Assembly (NCBI GenBank): GCA_023412005.1
Contig: JAEYOE010000033.1
Location: forward strand, 101,964-165,963
DNA: 64,000 nt
Direction: 5' to 3'
DNA from: Bacillota bacterium
GTDB lineage: Bacteria; Bacillota; Clostridia; Christensenellales; SZUA-584
Below, in pieces: positions 1 through 8,249 of this stretch. Below the pieces are notes generated by a model, which saw only the letters and a program-made list of their open reading frames with translations, ran no database searches and had not been told where the DNA came from. Position 1 is the first letter of the stretch. Each line of letters begins with the position of its first letter. Position numbers and translations under genes: made by a program.

Positions 1-284
1 TTGATAATATGACCTGCTGAATATGGATTGTATCAGTATTCCTTGCCTGTTTGAGTTGTCTGGTTTTTGCTGCCGATATGTTGCCGCAACAGCGGCTCGG
101 ATACATAATACTTATACCTAACAGGAGGCCAATGTTCGTTTTCGGACGCGGCTGTACCCACTAAGCCAGTGATCCTTGCGGATTAGAGCCCAAGAAGGGA
201 CAACAACAAATTGATTCCCCTATTCTTACTAACAGGGATAAAACCTCATGGAGCCGTTCAACGATGCCCTTTTATTCCATCAGA
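1..284. other. Left-edge region without a supported gene
   Basis: No convincing gene was found. On the minus strand a frame stays open from 182 down to a TGA at 33 (49 codons) and reads like protein (it contains the segment ENEHWPPVRYKYYVSEPLL), but it has no start codon and is preceded by TAA. It may be the tail of a decayed gene. The stretch lies just downstream of the VWA surface-protein gene, and no clear terminator was seen. Confidence 0.3.
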
Positions 285-3191
285 TTACTTTAGGCTTCTT
301 ATTCTTTTGCGCCCCGCGATAATGACCGACACCAGGCCGATAAGCGCAAAGCCCGCAAGCATATAATACACCACCGTAAAATCCTGCCCCGTTTGAGGAA
401 GCTTCGATGGCTCTATCGTTACGACATAACTTGTGGTTAAACCGCCAACGGTGTAGGTTATAGTCGATTTCCCCGGCTTAAGCGCGACGAACGCGTCGCC
501 CACCCTTGCGAAATACGAATTGTCATATTCCCATGTGCCGCCGGGGATACTGGGCGTTAACATGATGCGCCCACCGGTGCTGATTGTTCCGTTTATGATA
601 GAGGGAACAATTGTCAGCGGTTGTGATATCGCTACCTCATAGCTTGCACTCTGTCCTCCTACCGAATAGACGGGGGTACTCGCGCCCTCTTTCAGTGCGG
701 TGAACGTGTTGCCTTCCCTTGAGAAGTATGCATTGTCAAACACCCATGTGCCGCCTGCAATATTTGGCGTTAATGTAATGCTCTCTCCAGTGTGTATTTT
801 TCCGCTTGGGACAGATGAAACGAGTGTCAACTTTTGCAATATCGTCACTTCGTAGCTTGCGCTCTGTCCTCCTACCGAATAGACGGGGGTACTCGCGCCC
901 TCTTTCAGTGCGGTGAACGTGTTGCCATCCCTTGAGAAGTACGCACTGTCAAACACCCATGTGCCGCCTGCAATATTTGGCGTTAAAGTAATGCTCTCTC
1001 CAGTATAGATTTTTCCGCTTGGGACGGATGAAACGAGTGTCAACGTAACTTGTTCAACAGTGACCTCTATTGGCTCCGACTCTGCGGCTGTAACAAGCGC
1101 CGATCCATTGACTGACGTCAGTTTCGCCGTATTGGAGTAAGTGGTTCCATCTATTGCAGAATCATCGATTTCTGCTTCAAAGCTAACGGTTTTTGTCGCA
1201 TTTGCTGCAATCGAGGCAATCGTCCAGGTTATAGTTCCTACAGAATTCACACCACTGTCGTTGATTGTACCTATTTTTAGAGCTGTATCGACGGTATCAG
1301 TCACAACGGCGTTGGTGATCGCCGAGTCTGTCAGGTTCGTTACTTTGATTGTAAACGTTACAGTGCTCCCCGGAGAAGCGCTGATAGGATTTGCCGTCTT
1401 TTCAATTTTGGCTACGGGTATTAATGCGCCATTGTTGCCGAATCTGGTTACAAAGCTCTCCGAGCTCCATGCGTTGTCGGTCAAATACGCTACCGTTGAC
1501 GTGTTGTTAGACGCTTTGGCCGTGGTTTTTAATATTTCGGTATCCGGATCAGATAAGGATGCTACAACTCCCTTTGGCGTGCTGGAAACGAAGCCGCCAA
1601 GACCATCCGTTACGATATTGTAATAAAACGGGTTGTCCGTTGCGGGAGCATAAGCTGCGGTTGTTTGCGCGATGCCGCCGCTGTATGCATTGCTGTAAAA
1701 GGGTTGGGTTAAACTGTCTGTACTCTGCAGACCCACCGTATAAGAGAGCGCAATTGGTGCTATCGTCGGGTTGGAATAATTCCCGGTGACCGGATTGGTA
1801 CGGCTTGAAAACTGAACCGTCGGCAATTCATTCGCCGGAATCGTCCAAACCAACGTTCGAGAGGCTGTGTTGTATTCGGCCGTCGTATTCTTACCTGCCC
1901 AGACATATTTCCCGCCTGAGAGTGTACCCGCAGTCCCAGCGATTTTCGGTGCGGACTTAAGTTCCATCCCTGTACCTAAGACGTCGGTAAAAACAAGTGT
2001 AGCAGAATCACCGCCGGGTATTGTCGTAATGGGAGACGTTATGACAGAGGTTGCCGCTTCCACCAGATTGCCAAGATCTGTAAACGCCTGATTTAATGGT
2101 GTAATATCGCTGTCGCTGGCATAATAAATATATTGGTCTGCATATACGATACCCGGCGTGCCGGTTGGGCCGTATTTAGAATATGCGCTGTATGTTCCGG
2201 TTGTATAAGTCACTGCCTGCGTACGCGTTAAAGCAAGCGAGCCTGATCCCGTGGTCGCATCTTTCGTACTCTGCGGTGAAAGAAGCGCTGCTGCGCGGTT
2301 GTCTCCATAACTCACACCCAGCCCAACATTAAACCAAGTGGTTTCAACATCTGAATCGTCATTATACGTTTGATATTGCTGAGTTAATTCATCCTTCAGT
2401 TTTGCAGCTGTTAAAGCCGTCAACGCGGCAATTTCCTCTGTTCCGTTGGTACCGGATCCCGACTTCTCAGTCCCCCGAACGCTGCCATTCGTCAAGTCAC
2501 TATACCAGTTTGTATAGGCACGGTTCGCCTCTCCGTCAGTAAAAAGAAGTACATACGTAAGCCTTTGTCCATATTGCTTTGTTGTATAGCCAGCCATATC
2601 TGATTTCAGCTCATTGATCCCGGTATAGAGGCCGAACTGTGTATGGGTCGCAGTATCCGTGCTGGCGGATGTCGTTGTCGTGGTGCTGGTTGTGCCGTTA
2701 ATCATCGTTTTGGTCAATCCACTAACAACGGATATACTGCTGTCGGCTGCACTATAAGATATATACCGGTTATCTGGATTGGCATCGCCCGTGTTCGGGC
2801 TGATATAGGATGCCAAGCTCATAAGCACATTTGCCGTCGTGTTGAAATAGTATACACCGATTCGATTGGCAGAGTTGGCGTTCATGATAATGTCGATGGC
2901 TTTATTGGTCGCGTTGACCATCCTTTGTATACGGTCGTTTGTCTTCATGGAAGCTGACATATCAAGAACAAAGACAACATCCGCCGCAACGCTTGCCCCT
3001 GATCCGGATGAGCTTGTCGATATATATTCCTGCGAAAGCGCAGATAAAACAACATCGAAGTTTTTGTCGTTGACCGTCACACTTTTATCTGTCCAGACGC
3101 GTCCGTCTGCACCGGACGACCCAAACCCGTCAGGGTCGGAGCTGGTTGGCGGTGAGCTGGTGTCTGGATCGGTCACCAAACGAACCGCCAC
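285..3191 (-). CDS. Sortase-anchored surface protein with VWA domain and Ig-like repeats (mature part)
   Basis: A probable cell-wall-anchored adhesin or pilin-like protein. From the N-terminus it has a von Willebrand A domain (about residues 65-390) with a MIDAS-like DMSAS motif and a later FTDGE. A DUF11-type repeat domain follows (about 590-695), then three Ig-like repeats of about 70 residues (about 715-930). It ends with LPQTG, a hydrophobic segment and the basic tail GRKRIRSLK, the classic sortase signal. Repeats one and two are nearly identical. The GTG at 3191 is only where this frame can start formally: it gives no signal peptide and has no proper ribosome site. A well-made start with a signal peptide lies at 3289 in another frame, so the gene appears to be frameshifted. 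No sortase gene is in the window. Confidence 0.85.
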   Translation of the reverse strand: MAVRLVTDPDTSSPPTSSDPDGFGSSGADGRVWTDKSVTVNDKNFDVVLSALSQEYISTSSSGSGASVAADVVFVLDMSASMKTNDRIQRMVNATNKAIDIIMNANSANRIGVYYFNTTANVLMSLASYISPNTGDANPDNRYISYSAADSSISVVSGLTKTMINGTTSTTTTTSASTDTATHTQFGLYTGINELKSDMAGYTTKQYGQRLTYVLLFTDGEANRAYTNWYSDLTNGSVRGTEKSGSGTNGTEEIAALTALTAAKLKDELTQQYQTYNDDSDVETTWFNVGLGVSYGDNRAAALLSPQSTKDATTGSGSLALTRTQAVTYTTGTYSAYSKYGPTGTPGIVYADQYIYYASDSDITPLNQAFTDLGNLVEAATSVITSPITTIPGGDSATLVFTDVLGTGMELKSAPKIAGTAGTLSGGKYVWAGKNTTAEYNTASRTLVWTIPANELPTVQFSSRTNPVTGNYSNPTIAPIALSYTVGLQSTDSLTQPFYSNAYSGGIAQTTAAYAPATDNPFYYNIVTDGLGGFVSSTPKGVVASLSDPDTEILKTTAKASNNTSTVAYLTDNAWSSESFVTRFGNNGALIPVAKIEKTANPISASPGSTVTFTIKVTNLTDSAITNAVVTDTVDTALKIGTINDSGVNSVGTITWTIASIAANATKTVSFEAEIDDSAIDGTTYSNTAKLTSVNGSALVTAAESEPIEVTVEQVTLTLVSSVPSGKIYTGESITLTPNIAGGTWVFDSAYFSRDGNTFTALKEGASTPVYSVGGQSASYEVTILQKLTLVSSVPSGKIHTGESITLTPNIAGGTWVFDNAYFSREGNTFTALKEGASTPVYSVGGQSASYEVAISQPLTIVPSIINGTISTGGRIMLTPSIPGGTWEYDNSYFARVGDAFVALKPGKSTITYTVGGLTTSYVVTIEPSKLPQTGQDFTVVYYMLAGFALIGLVSVIIAGRKRIRSLK

Positions 3192-3289
3192 ATCATCAAT
3201 TGCCGTGCTGCTGGTTGCCGCAAATGCGGATTGATTATTGTGGTAAAAATAAGAATTGTTGTCATGATCATTGCAAGTTTACGCCGCAT
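3173..3289 (-). pseudogene. Out-of-frame signal-peptide segment of the VWA surface protein
   Basis: An ATG at 3289 follows a good ribosome site (GGGGAG, 6 bases upstream) and encodes MRRKLAMIMTTILIF, a typical basic and hydrophobic signal-peptide start. This frame ends at a TGA at 3173. The frame of the downstream protein, read upstream, contains QSAFAATSST, a perfect signal peptidase site (A-F-A before A). One extra base between about 3231 and 3249, for example a sixth base in the A5 run at 3245-3249 (T5 on the coding strand), would join them into one secreted precursor. This is a one-base deletion, a slippage-controlled switch or a sequencing error. Confidence 0.75.
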
Positions 3290-3623
3290 AGATATCTCCC
3301 CACTCTTCTACTTTATTTATTTATAACCCGGGTTCCACTGATATAATCGCCTATTTATATATTTATATATCTATTTTCCAGATCAAATTCCCAGGAATGT
3401 CCGGAACTCATCAAGATCAAAGCCCTTAGCTATCCCGATGGCAACCTCATACACCTATGAAAAATGTCCGGCAAAACAAACTTGTTGCTTCGCCGAACAT
3501 ATTCATGCCTGTTATGCGATGCCTCTTTGAAAAACATATAACGTTAAAATATCAAAACAATTCACCGGGGACTCAAACCTTCCTAAAACTCAATATTCAT
3601 CCGGCTTCCTGAGCTTTAGGTTC
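3290..3623. other. Intergenic region with a possible XRE-regulator remnant
   Basis: No intact gene is seen here. On the minus strand 3383-3454 reads VYEVAIGIAKGFDLDEF followed by RTFLGI and TGA. It resembles the last helices of XRE-type helix-turn-helix domains but is preceded by an in-frame TAG. It could be the 23-codon tail of a decayed regulator gene or chance. The AT-rich stretch 3335-3375 probably holds the promoter of the VWA gene. Confidence 0.3.
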
Positions 3624-5156
3624 TTATTCCCACTCGATCGTCGCGGGCGGCTTGCTCGTGATGTCGTAACAGATGCGGTTCACGCCTTTAACCTCGTTGA
3701 TAATACGGTTGCTGATCTTCTCCATCACGTCGTACGGAATCCGCGCCCAATCCGCCGTCATGCCGTCAACGCTCGTCACCGCTCGAAGCGCAATCGTATG
3801 GTCGTACGTTCTCTCGTCACCCATCACGCCCACGCTGCGCATATCGGTCAGCACCGCGAAGTACTGCCAGATTTCGGAGTCCAGCCCCGCGATGGCAATC
3901 TCCTCGCGGAATATCGCGTCGGCCAGTTGCAAGGTGTATACCTTTTCTTCGGTGACATCGCCGATGATGCGTATCGCAAGCCCGGGCCCCGGGAACGGCT
4001 GCCGCCAAACGATATGATGCGGCATACCGAGCGCCTCGCCGAGCGCACGCACCTCGTCTTTAAACAGCTCACGCAAGGGTTCTATGATGTCCTCAAAATC
4101 CACCGCGTCGGGCAGCCCGCCCACGTTATGATGGCTCTTAATCACCGCCGCATGCCCCTTGCCTGATTCAATCACATCGGGATATATCGTGCCCTGCGCA
4201 AGGAAATCCACCTTGCCGATTTTGGCGGCCTCTTCCTCAAACACACGGATAAACTCTTCGCCGATGATTTTACGCTTTTTCTCCGGCTCTGTTACGCCCG
4301 CAAGCTTGCTTAAAAAGCGCTCCGACGCATCCACGCACACGAGGTTCATGTCGTATGCGCCCTTGAACACCTCTTCCACCTGCCTGGCTTCGTCTTTTCG
4401 TAATAGGCCGTGATCTACAAATATACAGGTCAGCCGTTTGCCGACCGCTTTATCGAGCAGCACCGCCGCCACTGACGAATCCACACCGCCCGAGAGCCCG
4501 AGCAGCACGCGCCCGTCTCCCACGCGTCGCCGGATATCCGCCACGGCTGTGTCCACATAATTCTCCATCGTCCAGCCGCCACTGGCACGACACACTTCAT
4601 ACAAGAAGTTGCGGAGTATCTCGTTGCCGAACCGCGTGTGCACCACCTCGGGGTGAAACTGCACACCGTAAAGTCCGCGCTGTGCATGGCTGTATGCCGC
4701 CACCGCACAGCTGCTCGTGGTTGCCACGATATCAAACCCTTCCGGCGCATTGTCCACATAATAGGTGTGGCTCATCCAGCATACGGAATCTTCATCAAGC
4801 CCTTTAAACAGCGCGCTTTGCGTGTTATAACGGATATCCGTTTTGCCGTATTCGCGGTGCTCGGCGCGTTTAACGCTGCCGCCCAGCATTACGCCCATCA
4901 ACTGCGCGCCGTAGCAGATACCCAAGATGGGTATGTTTGCACTGAAAAGGCGTTTGTCGCACATCGGAGCCCCCTCGTCCGTCACGCTGCTGGGGCCGCC
5001 CGTGAATATAATGCCGATCGGCTGATATTCGAGTATTCTTTCGAGCGGTGCGTCATACGGCAATATCTCCGCGTACACGCGTAAATCGCGCACACGTCGT
5101 GCTATCAGTTGGTTGTACTGTCCACCAAAATCCAAAACTATGATTGTTTCTCTCAC
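3624..5156 (-). CDS. guaA: GMP synthase (glutamine-hydrolysing)
   Basis: Converts XMP to GMP using ATP and glutamine, the last step of GMP synthesis. At 510 residues it is standard length. The N-terminal class I glutamine amidotransferase shows GICYGAQLMG with the catalytic Cys and FHPEVVHT with the catalytic His. The ATP-pyrophosphatase domain begins with the PP-loop GLSGGVDSSV at about residue 220. The C-terminal dimerisation domain ends in the usual KPPATIEWE. It lies 6 bases after guaB on the same strand, so the two are almost surely co-transcribed. Confidence 0.97.
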   Translation of the reverse strand: MRETIIVLDFGGQYNQLIARRVRDLRVYAEILPYDAPLERILEYQPIGIIFTGGPSSVTDEGAPMCDKRLFSANIPILGICYGAQLMGVMLGGSVKRAEHREYGKTDIRYNTQSALFKGLDEDSVCWMSHTYYVDNAPEGFDIVATTSSCAVAAYSHAQRGLYGVQFHPEVVHTRFGNEILRNFLYEVCRASGGWTMENYVDTAVADIRRRVGDGRVLLGLSGGVDSSVAAVLLDKAVGKRLTCIFVDHGLLRKDEARQVEEVFKGAYDMNLVCVDASERFLSKLAGVTEPEKKRKIIGEEFIRVFEEEAAKIGKVDFLAQGTIYPDVIESGKGHAAVIKSHHNVGGLPDAVDFEDIIEPLRELFKDEVRALGEALGMPHHIVWRQPFPGPGLAIRIIGDVTEEKVYTLQLADAIFREEIAIAGLDSEIWQYFAVLTDMRSVGVMGDERTYDHTIALRAVTSVDGMTADWARIPYDVMEKISNRIINEVKGVNRICYDITSKPPATIEWE

Positions 5157-5162
5157 GCGTCT

Positions 5163-6620
5163 TTAAGACCTTCCTGTATAATTTGGCGCTTCTTTTGTGA
5201 TGTATATGTCGTGCGGGTGGTTCTCTGTGAGCCCCGCACCTGTGATCTTGACAAACTGGGCTTTATCGCGCAGCTCTTCGAGCGTGCCCGCGCCGCAATA
5301 GCCCATGCCCGATTTCAGCCCGCCGACCATCTGGAACACCGTGTCGCTGAGCGGCCCCTTAAACGGAACGCGCCCTTCCACACCCTCGGGCACCAGCTTG
5401 TCGGCCTTCTCTTGAAAATACCTGTCTTTGCTGCCCTTCTGCATCGCCGCGAGAGATCCCATGCCGCGATACACCTTGAAGCTGCGGCCCTGATAGATTT
5501 CCGTGTCTCCGGGGCTCTCTTCCGTACCCGCAAACAGGCTGCCGATCATTACGGCATGCGCACCCGCCGCAAGCGCTTTGGTGATGTCACCCGAGAACTT
5601 GATGCCGCCGTCAGCGATGACGGGAATATCGTACTTTGCGGCCGCCTCCGCACACGCCAGTACCGCTGTAAACTGCGGCACACCGATGCCTGCAATCACA
5701 CGCGTGGTGCAGATGGAGCCGGGACCCATACCCACCTTCACGCAGTCGGCACCCGCCTTGATCAGGTCTTCGGCGCCCTGCGCCGTCGCCACATTGCCCG
5801 CTATCACCTGCAAACCGGGGAAATGGCTTTTCAGCTTTTCCACCGCGTCCAGCACGTTTTTGGAGTGGCCGTGGGCCGAGTCCACTGTCACGATATCCAC
5901 CTTGGCCTTAACAAGCTCCGCCGCACGCTCCAGCAAATCGCCCGTTGCGCCGAGCGCCGCACCCGCAAGCAGCCGTCCGTTGGAGTCCTTTGCGCTGCTG
6001 GGATATTGTATGGCCTTTTCAATGTCTTTGATGGTGATGAGGCCTTTGAGCATACCGTCTTTATCAACAAGCGGCAGTTTTTCGATTTTATGCCGTCCGA
6101 GAAGTTCCTGTGCTTCGGCCAGTGTGGTGCCGATAGACGCCGTCACGAGATTCTTCGATGTCATGACTTCATGAATTTTTCTTGAATAGTCTGTTTCAAA
6201 ACGCAGATCTCTGTTGGTTAAAATGCCGACGAGCTTGCCGTCCTTTGTGATCGGAACACCCGAGATTCGGTATCGCTCCATCAGCGCGTTCGCGTCGGAA
6301 ATAAGATGGTCAGGAGACAGTGAGAACGGATCGGTAATCACGCCGTGTTCGCTTCGTTTCACCTTATCCACATCCGAGGCTTGCTCCTCAATGGTCATAT
6401 TTTTGTGGATGATCCCCACGCCGCCTTCTCTGGCCAGCGCTATCGCGAGGCGTGCCTCCGTTACCGTGTCCATCGCCGCGCTCATAATCGGAATATTCAG
6501 GCTGACTGTTTTGGTCAGCCGCGTTTTTACCGTAATCTCCGACGGAACGAGCATGCTTTTTTGCGGTATGAGCAGCACGTCATCAAACGTCAGCCCCTCC
6601 TGAATTTGTGAAACCTGCAT
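5163..6620 (-). CDS. guaB: Inosine-5'-monophosphate dehydrogenase
   Basis: Oxidises IMP to XMP with NAD, the committed step to guanine nucleotides. It has 485 residues. A (beta/alpha)8 barrel is interrupted by a pair of CBS domains at about residues 95-205. The catalytic loop GSICTTRVIAG carries the active Cys, and the flap contains VPEGVEGRVPFKG. The start MQVSQIQEGLTFDDVLL matches the family. It is the first gene of the guaB-guaA operon, with a promoter candidate directly upstream. I looked for a purine riboswitch in front and did not see one. Confidence 0.97.
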   Translation of the reverse strand: MQVSQIQEGLTFDDVLLIPQKSMLVPSEITVKTRLTKTVSLNIPIMSAAMDTVTEARLAIALAREGGVGIIHKNMTIEEQASDVDKVKRSEHGVITDPFSLSPDHLISDANALMERYRISGVPITKDGKLVGILTNRDLRFETDYSRKIHEVMTSKNLVTASIGTTLAEAQELLGRHKIEKLPLVDKDGMLKGLITIKDIEKAIQYPSSAKDSNGRLLAGAALGATGDLLERAAELVKAKVDIVTVDSAHGHSKNVLDAVEKLKSHFPGLQVIAGNVATAQGAEDLIKAGADCVKVGMGPGSICTTRVIAGIGVPQFTAVLACAEAAAKYDIPVIADGGIKFSGDITKALAAGAHAVMIGSLFAGTEESPGDTEIYQGRSFKVYRGMGSLAAMQKGSKDRYFQEKADKLVPEGVEGRVPFKGPLSDTVFQMVGGLKSGMGYCGAGTLEELRDKAQFVKITGAGLTENHPHDIYITKEAPNYTGRS

Positions 6621-6660
6621 ATAGTAAACCGCCTTTCAGCAAAATTATAGACTTTAATAA

Positions 6661-6689
6661 ATATTAAATGCTGCGCCGCGTCTTGTCAA
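6661..6689 (-). promoter_or_regulatory. Probable sigma-A promoter of guaB-guaA
   Basis: On the minus strand TTGACA (6689-6684) is followed after 17 bases by TAATAT (6666-6661). The start site would lie near 6654, giving a leader of about 35 bases before the guaB ATG. This leader is too short to hold a purine riboswitch. Confidence 0.55.
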
Positions 6690-6800
6690 CGCCGCAAGCC
6701 GTGCCACAGCCCAAATTGCCTTTCAGCCGTAAGAATTGCGGCCCATCGCCCCAAGGGGCGAACAGTATACTTTCCCATTCAAGGGAAAATAGAACCCGAC

Positions 6801-6913
6801 TGTCATTTCGATGAGCGTAAGCGATTGACTACGTGGTGGATCGGAATCCCATGTTTAAAGCGTTTTGTAATGGAATTCCAATCCACTTCGTAGTCGACAG
6901 GCTCGGAATGACC
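6801..6913. repeat. Dispersed repeat family A, copy 1
   Basis: The element begins TGTCATTTCGATGAGCG and ends GACAGGCTCGGAATGACC, so its ends are roughly inverted. Inside are GGAATCCCATG, TTTAAAGCGTTTTG and CCACTTCGTAGTCGAC. Related copies lie near 8019, 25855, 32756 and 36231, always between genes. A further palindrome GCCCCAAGGGGC lies near 6745. Otherwise 6690-6983 holds no gene that I can see. Confidence 0.7.
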
Positions 6914-6983
6914 AAGCTTAAGTTTATCGACACTCTGACCTTCTCCATTAGGAAAAGGTTAAAATTGCACGTCGGCCTATAAA

Positions 6984-7018
6984 GAAAAAAGGCTTCCGCT
7001 GCTAACGGTTCAGCCTTT
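6984..7018 (-). terminator. Rho-independent terminator of the PfkB kinase gene
   Basis: On the minus strand AAAGGCT pairs with AGCCTTT, followed by a T run (6990-6984). The 5' half of the stem lies inside the last codons of the kinase gene. Confidence 0.7.
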
Positions 7019-7952
7019 GCTCCACCTGCTCTGCTGAGGGAATTGACGGTATACCGCCCTTACCCTCCACGCACACGGAAGCCGCCGCGCAGCCAAACTC
7101 GGCAAATCGGCGCACATCCTCCAAGCTTAAGTCTTTCAGCGCTTTTCCGCTCTGCAAAAACTGCGAGAGCACCCCGCCCGTAAAGCAGTCTCCCGCACCC
7201 GTCGCATCCACCGCCTTGGCGGCAAACGCCGCCGCTTTGCCCGCTCCCTTGGCGCATGCGAATACCGCGCCCTCACTGCCCATCGTCACAAACGCAAGCT
7301 GCGCGCCGCGCTCAATGAGCATCCATGCCGCCTCTTCATACGGCATCTTGCCAAAAAGTAAATCCACCTCGTTGTCGGATATCTTGACGATATCCGCGTA
7401 TTCCAGCCCTTTGAGCATCAGGGCCTTGGCCTCGGCTTCGCTGTCCCAAAGCGGTGCGCGGTAGTTCGGGTCGTACGAAACCGTCACGCCGGACTCTTTG
7501 GCGATTTTAAGCATATCCCACGTGGCGCTTCGTGCCGGTTCATCGGTGAGCGAGAGCGACCCAAAATGAAAAATACGCGCGTTGCGTATGATATTACCAT
7601 CAATCAAATCAGCCGAGTACATTACGTCCGCGCAGTTCTTGCGGTAAAACGAAAAATCACGCTCGCCGTTTTCAAACAGATGCACAAACGCCAGTGTGGT
7701 GGGATACGTTTGCGACAGCACCAGCCCCGCCGTGTCCACGCCCTTGTTATCCAGCACTGTTTTAAGATAATGCCCAAACGCGTCGTTGCCCGCCATGCCA
7801 AGGTATGCCGCGCTGCAGCCAAAGCTTTTCACCGCCACTGCCACATTGGCCACCGCGCCGCCCGCGTTTTGCATAAACAGCTTCTGCCCGTCCTGCTCCC
7901 CCGACGGCGTAAAATCGATCAGTATTTCTCCGAAAGTGACAAAATCGCTCAT
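7002..7952 (-). CDS. PfkB-family carbohydrate kinase (fructokinase-like)
   Basis: A ribokinase-fold sugar kinase of 316 residues that phosphorylates a sugar or nucleoside with ATP. The N-terminus reads FGEILIDFTPSG, the glycines for sugar binding follow (NAGGAVANVAVA), and the C-terminal PfkB signature DATGAGDCFTGG holds the catalytic Asp. I chose the ATG at 7952, not the one at 7973, because AAGGAG sits 7 bases before it and itself encodes part of the longer reading. The substrate cannot be read from sequence: fructose is the most likely by overall resemblance. It is a single gene with its own terminator and repeats upstream. Confidence 0.85.
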   Translation of the reverse strand: MSDFVTFGEILIDFTPSGEQDGQKLFMQNAGGAVANVAVAVKSFGCSAAYLGMAGNDAFGHYLKTVLDNKGVDTAGLVLSQTYPTTLAFVHLFENGERDFSFYRKNCADVMYSADLIDGNIIRNARIFHFGSLSLTDEPARSATWDMLKIAKESGVTVSYDPNYRAPLWDSEAEAKALMLKGLEYADIVKISDNEVDLLFGKMPYEEAAWMLIERGAQLAFVTMGSEGAVFACAKGAGKAAAFAAKAVDATGAGDCFTGGVLSQFLQSGKALKDLSLEDVRRFAEFGCAAASVCVEGKGGIPSIPSAEQVEQRLNR

Positions 7953-8018
7953 GCGTCCGCTCCTTTTTTTCATTATTGGCTTCCCTTGGAGGTACTGGCT
8001 TCCTATTTACCCCAACTA

Positions 8019-8225
8019 GTCATTCCGAGCCTGTCGAGGAATCCCATGAAATGTGCGTTGATGAGGGGGATTCCATTCCACTTCGTAGTCGATCGCTTAC
8101 ATTCCAATGGAATGATATTGGTAACTTTTTTACATCCTGAGAAGCGAAGCAACGACTACGAAGTGAATCAGGATCTGTAGTGACGATTCTTCACTTCGCT
8201 TCACTCGTTCACTACGACAGTGGAA
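8019..8225. repeat. Dispersed repeat family A, copy 2, with a second adjoining unit
   Basis: The first unit (8019-8125) starts GTCATTCCGAGCCTGTCGAG, contains GGAATCCCATG and CCACTTCGTAGTCGATCGC, and ends CCAATGGAATGA. A second unit (about 8126-8225) contains GACTACGAAGTGAATCAGG and TCACTTCGCTTCACTCGTTC. It looks like an inverted partial copy. The whole 7953-8249 gap between the kinase and the methyltransferase gene consists of this material. Confidence 0.7.
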
Positions 8226-8249
8226 TGAATGACCGATGCCGCAGATTTA

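Noticed and set aside
3231..3249. Programmed -1 ribosomal frameshift joining signal peptide and VWA protein
   Set aside because: The codons ATT-TTT do not form a standard X-XXY-YYZ slippery heptamer and no downstream stem or internal Shine-Dalgarno was seen; mutation, phase variation or sequence error is simpler.
5109..6185. 358-codon plus-strand frame opposite guaB
   Set aside because: It lies wholly antisense to a clear IMP dehydrogenase gene, is rich in His, Arg and Cys without motifs, and has no ribosome site.
6621..6800. Purine riboswitch before guaB
   Set aside because: The leader from the likely start site is only about 35 bases and shows no three-way junction.
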